Source of the DNA: a virus
Virus record (IMG/VR): IMGVR_UViG_3300035698_017294
Span: 42,198 to 106,197 of that record
DNA: 64,000 nucleotides
Strand: one strand, 5' to 3'
Below the pieces are notes generated by a model that had not been told where the DNA came from, searched no databases, and worked only from the letters and a program-made list of their open reading frames with translations. This document shows positions 24,078-31,452 of the stretch, one piece after another. The position numbers and the translations under genes are program-made. The first letter of the stretch is position 1; every line of letters starts with the position of its first letter.

Positions 24078-24149
24078 TACCCCCACAGGGATTCGAACCC
24101 CAGTTTCTCGGTTCGTAGCCACGCGTCCTATCCGTTAGACGATGAGGGC
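24078..24149 (-). tRNA. tRNA-Arg (ACG)
   Basis: Acceptor GCCCTCA/TGGGGGT and loop CTACGAA giving anticodon ACG. The anticodon stem CGTGG/CCGAG has one G-A mismatch. With A34, wobble deamination to inosine by host TadA would be needed to read all CGN codons. Confidence 0.85.
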
Positions 24150-24169
24150 GGGAAGGCATTTGCATGCCT

Positions 24170-25321
24170 TTAGTCTTTATTCTCTGCCTTTTCTTTTTTA
24201 TCCCACCACATTAAGTATTTTGATGACTTCGCTTTAAATCCTACGGACTGGTCTAACTCGGATCTCCATACAAATCCCTCGCGCATAACGTTTGGGTTAA
24301 GGTAAGACATGGTATTACTTTCAACGTTTTTACCATCTGCCTCATCGAGGACTTCTTCTACGGTATCGTATAGCTTGCAGCCGGTATGAAACAATGGAAC
24401 CATTTCGAATCCATTTTCAATGCAGTACCAGTCGAGGTCTTCGTAGTTTAGGTACGCGCCGGTAGTTAAATTTTTAACCGAGTAAACATATAACTTTATA
24501 GCGGGCAGTTCGTAGATGTTCTTTTGGATTCCTGGGCCTACTAATTCGCCCTGTACTGCTATTGCTGGGTATTTTTTTGAATTGGCTTTTAACTTTTCCT
24601 CAATACGATTCTCTAAAGCATATCTCCACCACGTAGAACCGTCAGGTTTTGGACGTTGGAAGTTGTGCGAGTATACACGGAACTTCGGCCTTTTACCTTT
24701 TGCGCGGTACTCATAAGTAGCTGCTTGTCCCTCAAGTTTTTCTGTCTTGTAGAATCGGTGATCGGGGTAACACTTCTGAATGTGAGCAAATGCTGCCTGA
24801 ACATTAGTCTCGTCTGATTTGCTAATGTCTTCGGGATACAGGTTCTTCCTATTAGGATTACCCTTCATCCAGAAGTATAGTTTACGAAACCACTCTTTCT
24901 TAAGCATGTACTTTAACCATGCTGGCCGTTTTTGCGGCTTTAGCATTTCAGCCAAATATTCGGGATCGTACTTGCGTACTTCTAGTGTGTCAGTTACATC
25001 CACACCTTCTTTTACTTTTACCTTTTTAGGTAAAATAGGGGTTGAGAATACAATGCCCTGACTGAACACTCCTGCCATTTTCATGTTACGGATACGGAAT
25101 CCGTTCCATTTTGGGGAGAAGCAGTTGCTACGTAAAAATTCAAATTCTTGTTTGATTGGTAGCAGTGTATCATATTCACAGTAGACTGCAAGATCGCCTA
25201 CTTGAAATTCCCCTTTTCCGACAATTACCTTCCACCCAAGGATAGATGCTAGCTCTATTCTATCCTTATTGGCGATTGGTTCCAATGCCGTTATCTTCTG
25301 TATCGTAGCTAATTTTCGCAT
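24170..25321 (-). CDS. Rnl5/DraRnl-like RNA ligase
   Basis: A 383-residue nucleotidyltransferase with the KxDG-type motif I written as EKLEGQA (Lys195). An N-terminal domain of about 110 residues starts MRKLATIQKITALEPI and has VGDLAVYCEYDTLLP, the OB-like module of Deinococcus DraRnl-type RNA ligases, which seal nicks with a 3'-OH RNA strand. Further motifs are VQGELVGPG (motif IIIa region), REGFVWRS (motif IV) and GFKAKSSKYL (motif V). It would act with Pnkp and Rnl1 at 38-40 kb. The gene overlaps the HD gene at TAATG. Confidence 0.85.
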   Translation of the reverse strand: MRKLATIQKITALEPIANKDRIELASILGWKVIVGKGEFQVGDLAVYCEYDTLLPIKQEFEFLRSNCFSPKWNGFRIRNMKMAGVFSQGIVFSTPILPKKVKVKEGVDVTDTLEVRKYDPEYLAEMLKPQKRPAWLKYMLKKEWFRKLYFWMKGNPNRKNLYPEDISKSDETNVQAAFAHIQKCYPDHRFYKTEKLEGQAATYEYRAKGKRPKFRVYSHNFQRPKPDGSTWWRYALENRIEEKLKANSKKYPAIAVQGELVGPGIQKNIYELPAIKLYVYSVKNLTTGAYLNYEDLDWYCIENGFEMVPLFHTGCKLYDTVEEVLDEADGKNVESNTMSYLNPNVMREGFVWRSELDQSVGFKAKSSKYLMWWDKKEKAENKD

Positions 25322-26013
25322 TAGTCTGTTTTCGTCTCTTTCCCTGATTCGTATGGTACTCGTTTGTGATACGAGGAATCTAGCTCTTGCTTTAATACCC
25401 TACGTATTACGCGAAGCTGTCCAACTCTAAGCTGATCAAGCTGCTCATCGTCGGTTAGTTGTTTTAGCTTATCCTCAATAAGTGCTTCTCGTTCAGCGGG
25501 CTTATTGAATTTACCAGATAAAAATAAACTACGAGCCGTAGCATCTATAGAATCTGCGATCATTAAGATGCATGCTTCCACGGAGGCTGGCTTGCCGGTT
25601 TTATATCTAAACCCTTCCGGGTTCTTTTTATCTGATTTTTCAAAGAATGCTGTGAGCATAGTGTCGCCGTGATGCTGTATCGCAATTTGGATTATCTCCA
25701 GTGGAAATCCATTCTGCACAAGCACTAATGCGGTATCGCTAACATGCCTCGTAATTAAATGATATGATTGAGCTGGCGATAGATCATCGTGTATATTGTG
25801 CTCATCTTGATTTTCCCCGAAGTTTAGCGGGTGTAGCTTTTTACCAGCATCATGATACAATGACGCTATTTCTACTACCACTACCCTGTCTTCAGGTAAT
25901 ATTTCTTTAGCAATTGCTACTGCTATATCAGCCACTTGCACACTATGCTTAGCCGTTCCTGGCGCCGCTAGTTTGATTTCCTCAAACAGCGGGTGGTCTA
26001 AATATTGCTTCAT
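25321..26013 (-). CDS. PgpH-like HD phosphodiesterase (possible cyclic dinucleotide hydrolase)
   Basis: A 230-residue soluble HD protein that closely follows the cytoplasmic HD domain of the c-di-AMP phosphodiesterase PgpH: GTAKHSVQVADI (His23), SLYHDAGKK (HD at 54-55), NIHDDLSPAQSYHLITRHVSD, IQHHGDTML (His114-115), and MIADSIDATARSL. PgpH itself has a 7-helix membrane part that is missing here. A free c-di-AMP (or other cyclic oligonucleotide) phosphodiesterase could blunt signalling-based defences. AAGGAG lies four bases before the ATG. Confidence 0.8.
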   Translation of the reverse strand: MKQYLDHPLFEEIKLAAPGTAKHSVQVADIAVAIAKEILPEDRVVVVEIASLYHDAGKKLHPLNFGENQDEHNIHDDLSPAQSYHLITRHVSDTALVLVQNGFPLEIIQIAIQHHGDTMLTAFFEKSDKKNPEGFRYKTGKPASVEACILMIADSIDATARSLFLSGKFNKPAEREALIEDKLKQLTDDEQLDQLRVGQLRVIRRVLKQELDSSYHKRVPYESGKETKTD

Positions 26014-26075
26014 TGGTCTCCTTGATACATGATTTGTTTACATTCCTACTTGTGGTTCGATTGGTCGTCCGAGAT
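26014..26075. other. Short leader between structured RNA and HD gene
   Basis: Non-coding sequence with the ribosome-binding site of the HD gene; nothing else seen. Confidence 0.4.
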
Positions 26076-26163
26076 AAGACCCCCGGGGTTTGCCCGCATG
26101 CGTTTGTGTAACTTTTTCATGGAAAATTTTCACACTGGAGGGTGGGTAAGTCCCGGGGGTCTT
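26076..26163 (-). ncRNA. Long-stem structured element, copy 1
   Basis: A perfect 12-bp stem AAGACCCCCGGG/CCCGGGGGTCTT (26076-26087 and 26152-26163) encloses 64 bases. On the minus strand the 5' side is followed by ACTTACCCACCC, a motif shared with copy 2 at 26320. No open frame with a ribosome-binding site is present. Possibly a cis-regulatory leader of the HD/RNA-ligase pair or an independent RNA. Confidence 0.5.
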
Positions 26164-26263
26164 GACGGTCTTTTGTTATCTATAAAAGTCTGGGCAAGGC
26201 GATGCGTCTTGCATTGTTTGAATTCTAGGAATGTGGTTTGATGTTAATAATTCTACTTGTGTG

Positions 26264-26278
26264 GCGCGGTGATCGCGC
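26264..26278. other. Small GC hairpin in the intergenic region
   Basis: GCGCG, loop GTGAT, CGCGC. It lies between the two long-stem elements and may belong to the same RNA; no U-tract, so not a terminator. Confidence 0.35.
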
Positions 26279-26319
26279 AACTCAGGGTAACCCCGACAGC
26301 CTCTCGCGCAGCGATAGGA

Positions 26320-26405
26320 AGCCCTAACACGTTTTACCTGGCTCTTAGAGACTTACCTGCGTCTGCCGATAAAGAGCTAAGGGGTGGGTATAACGTGTTA
26401 GGGCT
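26320..26405 (-). ncRNA. Long-stem structured element, copy 2
   Basis: A perfect 14-bp stem AGCCCTAACACGTT/AACGTGTTAGGGCT (26320-26333 and 26392-26405) encloses nested stems GCTCTT/AAGAGC and AGAC/GTCT. On the minus strand the 5' side is followed by ATACCCACCCC, matching copy 1. The nested design suggests a folded RNA rather than a protein site. The rest of 26164-26563 shows no gene. Confidence 0.55.
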
Positions 26406-26563
26406 GGGGTCCCGAATCTGCAAAGTTCCCTTTACTGTATATGGCGTATCACCATATTATAAAACTGAATGCTAGAATTATATATACTTCTCTATTGGAT
26501 ACCCATCACTGCGAACGTGGCTAGCATTGCAAGCAGTGTCTACATAACGGCAAGAAAAATAAA

Positions 26564-26637
26564 TGACCCAGGCGGGACTTGAACCCGCAACCTTCGACGT
26601 GAAAGGCCGATGTCTTAACCAATTCGACGACTGGGCC
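26564..26637 (-). tRNA. tRNA-Glu (TTC)
   Basis: Acceptor GGCCCAG/CTGGGTC, anticodon stem TCGGC/GTCGA with loop CTTTCAC, T arm GCGGG/CCCGC. Confidence 0.9.
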
Positions 26638-26647
26638 ACGGAATGGA

Positions 26648-26992
26648 CTATTCCGTAGGTTTTGGATCACAAGCTGGATCGCCTTCAGGACCATTGGGGC
26701 CGTTGGCTTCCTCTTCGGTGACTTCTTCTGGAACCACAGGCTCCTTTACCGTTTCGGGGACATGTATAGCATGGCGTTCCATGATCAGGCGCAGCTGGCT
26801 AGCCATGTGCTCGGATTCAGCGATAGCCGCTTCGTTGTTTTCTTTGATTGTTTCTTGCGCATGAATTTTGGTATTAGCGGTTTTTATGTTACCGCGACAA
26901 TCCATACTGGCGTTCCCGAGTTTCTGTACCATTGTGGCAAATATGCCTTTTTGTGCTGCAATGACCTTGATAGGATTTGAGCCTAAGCTCAT
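26648..26992 (-). CDS. Hypothetical 114-residue protein
   Basis: AAAGGAG precedes the ATG at 26992; a longer frame into the split tRNA-Leu exon is rejected. The protein has a helical, Ala- and Lys-rich first part (SNPIKVIAAQKGIFATMVQKLG), a predicted coiled segment (residues 30-70) and an acidic Pro/Glu/Gly-rich tail. No family is recognised. Confidence 0.65.
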   Translation of the reverse strand: MSLGSNPIKVIAAQKGIFATMVQKLGNASMDCRGNIKTANTKIHAQETIKENNEAAIAESEHMASQLRLIMERHAIHVPETVKEPVVPEEVTEEEANGPNGPEGDPACDPKPTE

Positions 26993-27086
26993 GATTACTC
27001 CTTTACTTAAACGTTTTGGTATATCTAATTTAATTAATACGAGTGGAGGGAATCGAACCCACACGGGATTTCTCCCACTAGATCCT

Positions 27087-27888
27087 CTTACCACACTTGC
27101 TTTCACAAGCCAGCTATTAAGCTGTTGTAGTCTGGACTATATCATCATCTTCAGCATTACCTGCTAAGAGCCCGGCGTATAGTCTCTGAGGGGTCATTAC
27201 AGACTTCCCTGCGGATTGCCAATTGTTTCATTCTACACATTGTTACTTGACAAATCAGTCCAAATTTGGTAGACTTGTAGTAGTGCAGACTTTACGGGTT
27301 TCCCGCATATAGCCAGGTTCCATCTAATTATTTCTAACCAGAGGCTCAGATTCATGAAAAATATATCAAAAGATGTTTTGTCAGAAATGTATTTAACGCA
27401 GAAACTTAATCCATACGAAATAAGTAATATACTAGACTGCGATCATAAAACAGTTCGTAGATACCTAAAATTACATAAGATACAACTACGTACTGCGTCT
27501 GAGTATAATTACTTACCTCGAGTTTCGCATACTAATCCCACTAAAATAGAGTATATGCAGCCTAAATCAATAGCGGCGCATATTGCCTATTTATGCGAAG
27601 GTTGGCACACTAATAAAACTAATGGGCTTTATTTCTGTAATACAGATCCAAATTTAAATGATCTCATGTTGTGGTGCCTCAAAGAGATATACAATGCTAA
27701 AACTATTAGATTGCGCATAATGGCAAAGTCTTTAGAGTCGGCAAAGCATTTATTAACATTCTATCCTAATACACCAGTAAGTGTAGAGTTAGATAGAAAG
27801 ACACCAATACTTAGAATTGTCTCGGGCGGGAAAACATTTGCTCGGGACTTCATTAAAAACGCTTATGATATAATTGATTCACTTGGTT
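27087..27888 (-). mobile_element. Group I intron in tRNA-Leu, 802 bases
   Basis: On the minus strand the catalytic core elements occur in order near the 3' end: a P-like GGCAATCCGCAGGGAAG, an R-like CCTCAGAGACTATACG, and an S-like ATATAGTCC, with the P7 pairing GACTAT/ATAGTC. The intron ends in G (27087), and the upstream exon ends in T, as group I splicing requires. The internal guide sequence was not resolved by eye. The 5' half is filled by an antisense ORF. Confidence 0.85.
27247..27275 (+). promoter_or_regulatory. Plus-strand promoter inside the intron
   Basis: TTGACA (27247-27252), 17 bases, TAGACT (27270-27275). It lies 80 bases upstream of the antisense ORF, the only plus-strand gene in the first 59 kb, and explains how that gene can be expressed. 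Confidence 0.55.
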
Positions 27889-27890
27889 AA
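27354..27890 (+). CDS. Intron-borne helix-turn-helix protein, probable homing endonuclease
   Basis: A 178-residue protein coded opposite to the intron RNA. The N-terminal third is a helix-turn-helix (SEMYLTQKLNPYEISNILDCDHKTVRRYLKLHKI). The rest (AAHIAYLCEGWHTNKTNGLYFCNTDPNLNDLMLWCL...) resembles a single degenerate LAGLIDADG repeat of the kind seen in small endonucleases that act as dimers. Catalytic acidity is not certain (CEGWH). Its stop codon ends two bases into the 5' exon, so the ORF fills the intron up to the splice site. Confidence 0.65.
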   Translation: MKNISKDVLSEMYLTQKLNPYEISNILDCDHKTVRRYLKLHKIQLRTASEYNYLPRVSHTNPTKIEYMQPKSIAAHIAYLCEGWHTNKTNGLYFCNTDPNLNDLMLWCLKEIYNAKTIRLRIMAKSLESAKHLLTFYPNTPVSVELDRKTPILRIVSGGKTFARDFIKNAYDIIDSLG

Positions 27891-27932
27891 GTCTAGCGCG
27901 TATACCTAGTTTCGCCACACTCGCTAAAAGCG

Positions 27933-28013
27933 TACAGTTAGAGGGACTCGAACCCCCAAGGTATCACAGTACCACAACTCTCACTGCGCGTCTACCATTT
28001 TCGCCATAACTGT
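27933..28013 (-). tRNA. tRNA-Leu-like, anticodon probably GAG
   Basis: Acceptor ACAGTTA/TAACTGT, a Leu-type D arm (TGGCG...GTAGACGCG), a variable arm hairpin GGTA/TACC and a T arm with loop TTCGAGT. The anticodon arm is irregular: CGCA/TGTG closes an 8-base loop containing T-GAG-A. GAG is the best reading, but function is uncertain. Confidence 0.6.
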
Positions 28014-28028
28014 ACTTTAATTTCGTAA

Positions 28029-28096
28029 GGTAGACCAAAGAGGTTTCGAACCTCAAATTGTCCGGACACTGCGCTCACCCAATGCGCTGGTCTACC
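28029..28096 (-). tRNA. tRNA-like element with collapsed anticodon arm
   Basis: A 9-bp acceptor-like stem GGTAGACCA/TGGTCTACC, a good D arm (GCGC, loop ATTGGGTGA, GCGC) and T arm (GAGG, TTCGAAA, CCTC) are present. Between them only 15 bases remain, forming TGTCC/GGACA with no loop. It cannot decode as it stands; either a decayed gene or a structural mimic. Confidence 0.5.
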
Positions 28097-28814
28097 TCTG
28101 CAGTTTAATTCTTTTAACTTCGTTATACAATGTAATTATTTGTGAACCATCTTCCTGGCTTTCAAACTCTTGATAACGGTGGAAGTGCCCTGTATACCAT
28201 CTTTTAAATTTTACTCTATCTGAAATTTCTGTTAAGTATTTACTAACTGGGTCATCAATTTTATTAGAGTATCTAAAAATATCAATCAAGCCGGTAGGTA
28301 ATGTATGTGTAATAATAACATCAACTTGGTTATCATGCTTTTCCAGGTTTGACAACCCATATTCCATTTCAGCTGCAGATGGTATTTCTTGCGGCCACCA
28401 GGATACTCCTTCGGTTCTATAGACCTTATCAATCGATACTGCACCCCCAAATGTAAAGAACTTAAGTTCCCCAATGTTATAGATTTCTCCTCTACGGAGA
28501 TGGAACACTGAATCATTAACTTTTCCTACTACACTGTCAAACATTTTGACTTGCTCTAGCTGGTAAAGCAGTTCGTGGTTCTCATGGTTGCCATCTATAA
28601 ATAGAGTAGTCCAGGGTTTTTCGTGGAGCCAATTTAGCCAATAGGCGGTACGTTTATTTGGTATAGCATTCCACACAAATCCAAAATCACCTGCAATGAT
28701 AACATAGTCACTCTTGGTCAACTCTTTTCCTTCAGGAAACGATATTGAACTAAAACGACTCATTTCCCCAGTTGCGTCCCCGTGCGTATCGCCTGTTACA
28801 AATATTCTACTCAT
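28092..28814 (-). CDS. Calcineurin-like metallophosphoesterase
   Basis: A 240-residue protein with FVTGDTHGD, IIAGDFGFVW, FIDGNHENHE, IITHTLP and WYTGHFHRYQ, the full metal-ligand set. It differs from the shorter paralogue at 20.7 kb. The ATG at 28814 gives the canonical N-terminus SRIFVTGDTHG; an upstream in-frame start is less likely. Possible substrates include cyclic phosphates, Ap4A or RNA ends. Confidence 0.88.
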   Translation of the reverse strand: MSRIFVTGDTHGDATGEMSRFSSISFPEGKELTKSDYVIIAGDFGFVWNAIPNKRTAYWLNWLHEKPWTTLFIDGNHENHELLYQLEQVKMFDSVVGKVNDSVFHLRRGEIYNIGELKFFTFGGAVSIDKVYRTEGVSWWPQEIPSAAEMEYGLSNLEKHDNQVDVIITHTLPTGLIDIFRYSNKIDDPVSKYLTEISDRVKFKRWYTGHFHRYQEFESQEDGSQIITLYNEVKRIKLQR

Positions 28815-29534
28815 GTGTTCTTTTTCTTCTCCTAGGTTTCTTGGTTCCAGGTGCCATACGGAAACTAGTCTTGTAATCAAAGCCTTTCCCCGTGATTAAA
28901 TGCTTATCCGAAATCTGTAATGTCTCTGGTGGTGGGTTTTGTAACACGTTGTCCATGAACATACCTAGTTCCTGATATATAGTAAATGGGTCCATTTGCT
29001 TTATGAACTCATATTCGTATAACGGTGGATTGATTTCCATAGCTGGGTTTTCATCCCGATGATAGTGTCTCCACTCATACCATTTTTTATTAGTTATGTT
29101 CATATGGATAACTATGATTGGGCTATTGTATTCTGCGAATATATTTCGATCTATTTCTTTGCCCGAATTAGAAAAGAATATATCCAATTTTTTTCCCAGT
29201 TCTTAGCATTCTTTTTATATTTCCCATGATTTTTTGCTAGAAATCTCATAGTCGAATCAGCGTTATAGAAGTAGTAGTAGATAGTTTTATGGTGTGTATT
29301 AACAAGGTAGTACACCACTGGATAGATTTTACCAGCTACTAAAATAAAATGTCTGCCGCCCTGTTCTGCTATATCCTCTGGTAACCAAGATTCATTTAGA
29401 TGAGAAAATATGGGAAACAAATGCTTTGGGAATTTTTCCATTTGTTGGCGTTTACGAAAAAGCACTAACTCGTCATCAAAATGTGACGAAGCTAGCGAAT
29501 CATAGTAATCTTTGTAATCAGATATAATCTTCAT
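28807..29534 (-). CDS. Hypothetical protein in two frames joined at an A7 run
   Basis: The first frame (29534-29151) starts MKIISDYKDYYDSL; the second (29187-28807) has no ATG or GTG start, only TTG. At A7 (29188-29194) a -1 shift joins them as WEKKLDIFFSNSGKEI, restoring one protein of about 240 residues. It has HHKTIYYYFYNAD and a C-terminal GKGFDYKTSFR and basic KKPRRRKR tail. Proteins starting IISDYKDYYD are common in large phages but have no known function. This is either programmed slippage, a lost base or a real break. Confidence 0.6.
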
Positions 29535-29601
29535 CTATACTCCTCGTACTTTATCAATTCTACTTTTCACCACGATGCCGAGATGCTAAACTGGCGTTAC
29601 C

Positions 29602-29650
29602 ACTTAAATTCTAAGATATTTATTTTTTCTTAATATTTTAGAATTTAAGT
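29602..29650. repeat. Long A+T-rich hairpin
   Basis: ACTTAAATTCTAA (29602-29614) pairs perfectly with TTAGAATTTAAGT (29638-29650). A second hairpin TAAGTGG/CCACTTA follows at 29692-29712, repeating the CCACTTAAAT sequence. No gene is present between 29535 and 29734. Confidence 0.5.
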
Positions 29651-29734
29651 ATAAACGCAGTTTGGTCTATATGTGCAATATACATATAACATAAGTGGCG
29701 AATCACCACTTAAATATTTGAATCTAGAATTGAG

Positions 29735-29816
29735 TGGGGCTACCCGGACTCGAACTGGGACGGGGTTAACCCAGCGAATTTTAAGTTCGCCGTGTCTGCC
29801 ATTCCACCATAGCCCC
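29735..29816 (-). tRNA. tRNA-Leu (TAA)
   Basis: Acceptor GGGGCTA/TAGCCCC, anticodon stem GCGAA/TTCGC with loop CTTAAAA, and a long variable arm GGGTTAACCCC as expected for Leu. Confidence 0.9.
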
Positions 29817-29822
29817 TGGTGA

Positions 29823-30002
29823 TTAGTATCGTTTCTTTTTAGCGAATAACGCTTTTTCTTCAGCGGCCATTTGTGTGTAAAGTGGGGCACTGTGTGCTGC
29901 CCAAAACGCAGAACTACTTTCGTGCCCACCCATAGCGTTACGGCCCCCGGTTACATGTTTCTGAATTAAATGCTTACGCTGTAATACAGATCGTCTACTC
30001 AT
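29823..30002 (-). CDS. Hypothetical 59-residue basic protein
   Basis: A small ORF between tRNA-Leu and tRNA-Ser, with GGGGGA before the ATG. It starts MSRRSVLQRKHLIQKHV and ends EEKALFAKKKRY, with an Ala/Ser-rich centre. No family is recognised. Confidence 0.6.
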   Translation of the reverse strand: MSRRSVLQRKHLIQKHVTGGRNAMGGHESSSAFWAAHSAPLYTQMAAEEKALFAKKKRY

Positions 30003-30036
30003 GATGTTCCCCCTTTCATGTTAATATAAATGCAAG

Positions 30037-30127
30037 GGGAGGGCCAGGGACTCGAACCCTGAAGGCCAGTTACTCACCAACCGTACTGGTTTTCAAGACC
30101 AGCTCCTCATCCAGCCGGATGCCCTCC
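30037..30127 (-). tRNA. tRNA-Ser (TGA)
   Basis: Acceptor GGAGGGC/GCCCTCC, anticodon stem CTGGT/ACCAG with loop CTTGAAA, and a long variable arm, as in Ser tRNAs. Confidence 0.9.
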
Positions 30128-30129
30128 GT

Positions 30130-30528
30130 TTAACAAATCTGTCCGAATAGTTTATACTTTGCCAGGTGATTGTTTAGCTCTTCTTCGGTCGGTAGAATTT
30201 TAAATGATTTCAATCCTTTGTGTATTTCTTCTACTATCTTTTCTGAGTCTTCTTTAGTATGCGGTTCGCCCCATGCACTCCAATCGCCATCATCAACACA
30301 ACCTATATGCACAACTGCATGCCAAGTATTGGTATCATAATGCCAGCTCACTCTAATTGATAGTGAAAGGAATCCACGAGCATAGTCGTATATACCTTCA
30401 AAGTCACCAGTTGCTACTATTCCTAGATACTCGTGTTCTTTTATTTTTCTTACACCAAGTGAATTATGCAAATCGCTGATAGCCTTAAATGGATTTTTTA
30501 AATCATATTCTACTGTTACTTTCATCAT
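30130..30528 (-). CDS. Hypothetical 132-residue protein
   Basis: A soluble protein with a likely alternating beta/alpha core (KVTVEYDLKNPFKAI, WHAVVHIGCVDDGDWSAWGEP) and a helical C-terminus. No family is recognised. It lies between tRNA-Ser and tRNA-Gln. Confidence 0.65.
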   Translation of the reverse strand: MMKVTVEYDLKNPFKAISDLHNSLGVRKIKEHEYLGIVATGDFEGIYDYARGFLSLSIRVSWHYDTNTWHAVVHIGCVDDGDWSAWGEPHTKEDSEKIVEEIHKGLKSFKILPTEEELNNHLAKYKLFGQIC

Positions 30529-30543
30529 CCCTCCCTAAATTAA

Positions 30544-30615
30544 CAGGCACGGAGGGATTCGAACCCCCGTTGCCGAGATCAAAACCCGGTGTCCTAACCG
30601 TTGAACGACGCGCCT
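30544..30615 (-). tRNA. tRNA-Gln (TTG)
   Basis: Acceptor AGGCGCG/CGTGCCT, anticodon stem CCGGG/CTCGG with loop TTTTGAT, discriminator G73. The first pair is A-T rather than the usual weak U-A. Confidence 0.88.
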
Positions 30616-30626
30616 AAAACTAAATA

Positions 30627-30668
30627 CTCCCGCCAGGGTTCGAACCTGAAACCGGCGGCTTAGAAGGC
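30627..30668 (-). tRNA. 3' half of a tRNA-Arg (TCT) remnant
   Basis: A loop CTTCTAA (anticodon TCT), 3' anticodon strand GCCGC, T arm TCAGG/CCTGG with loop TTCGAAC, and acceptor CGGGAGT-A are present. The matching 5' half (ACTCCCG and GGCGGC) is not found; the site is instead joined to a GGCGCATGCGCC palindrome at the end of the VWA gene. Looks like a truncated gene. Confidence 0.55.
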
Positions 30669-30683
30669 GCGCATGCGCCTTAT

Positions 30684-31325
30684 TTATTTATCTTCTTTAA
30701 GATCAGCATTCATATCTATTGCACCGCCACCACGATAACTGGCAACGGCATTCGATGCGGTCATATATAAGTCACCTACACTAGAGCCCTTCGTTGCTCC
30801 TCGTGCGGTTTCGGCGCTAAAGTTCATAGCTCCAAGGTGCGCCATATTATAGTGAGCGAAGTTTTCTGCAGATACTCCCATATAAATGAATTCCCAATTA
30901 TACTTTTCTTTTTGATGGGCAATCATTTGTGTTAGCCGCTCGGCTGTAATTTCTTTGCTGACATTCTCCTCGCCATCCGTAGTAATCATAACGAGTACTT
31001 TTCCAGGTCGCTTGCTTTTCGGCAATCCAGATAGGCGTGCTCCTACAGTATTTATAGCCCGGCCAACCGCATCTCTAAGGGCAGTACAGCCTCTTGGGTA
31101 ATATATGTCTGCAGTAAGCTGTGGCACGTCATTAATGTTCACACCATTGTGTATCACATTATATTCGCTATCGAATATCACTAGGGTTAAATTTGCTTCA
31201 CCCGGTTCACTGCGCTGCCGTTTCACAAATTCGTTAAAACCTGTAAGTGATTCGGCAATAGGTGTTCCACTCATTGATGCACTGCGGTCTAAAACGCATA
31301 CAATCTCTGTTAAATTCTGATTCAC
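30684..31325 (-). CDS. VWA-domain protein (TerY/TerF-like)
   Basis: A 213-residue von Willebrand A domain with a complete MIDAS: DRSASMSG (residues 13-20), the Thr of RGCTALRDAV, and TTDGEEN. The compact single-domain layout resembles TerY-type proteins encoded beside TerD homologues, and the next gene upstream has a TerD-like C-terminus. It may act as a metal-dependent adaptor for that protein. Confidence 0.85.
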   Translation of the reverse strand: MNQNLTEIVCVLDRSASMSGTPIAESLTGFNEFVKRQRSEPGEANLTLVIFDSEYNVIHNGVNINDVPQLTADIYYPRGCTALRDAVGRAINTVGARLSGLPKSKRPGKVLVMITTDGEENVSKEITAERLTQMIAHQKEKYNWEFIYMGVSAENFAHYNMAHLGAMNFSAETARGATKGSSVGDLYMTASNAVASYRGGGAIDMNADLKEDK

Positions 31326-31421
31326 TCTATATCGTCCTTCTCTTCTTGTGGAATAGTTCCACTATCTACTTTGATTAAATTATTTGGCGTGAGCCATGAC
31401 TTCTTTATCACATTTTTCCTT

Positions 31422-31444
31422 AAAAAGGGGCGGCTACCCGCCCC
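31422..31444 (-). terminator. Rho-independent terminator after the TerD-like gene
   Basis: On the minus strand a GGGGCGG/CCGCCCC hairpin with a short loop is followed by TTTTT. It lies 9 bases past the stop codon of the 31.45 kb gene. Confidence 0.8.
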
Positions 31445-31452
31445 ATGAAATC

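Larger units (their letters stand above)
27038..27924 (-). tRNA. tRNA-Leu (TAG), split by a group I intron
   Basis: The 5' exon (27924-27889) has GCGAGTG, a Leu-type D arm TGGCG...CGCG and anticodon stem CTAGA plus CTT. The 3' exon (27086-27038) has AGGA, stem TCTAG, a long variable arm GGGA-GAAA-TCCC, a T arm (GTGGG, TTCGATT, CCCTC) and CACTCGT-A. Joined they give an 85-base tRNA with anticodon loop CTTAGGA (anticodon TAG). The break falls between T34 and A35, the position used by the classical cyanobacterial tRNA-Leu intron. Confidence 0.88.

Noticed and set aside
29645-29929. A 94-codon minus-strand frame over tRNA-Leu
   Set aside because: It reads through the tRNA gene; a better-supported 59-residue gene with a ribosome-binding site lies in another frame.
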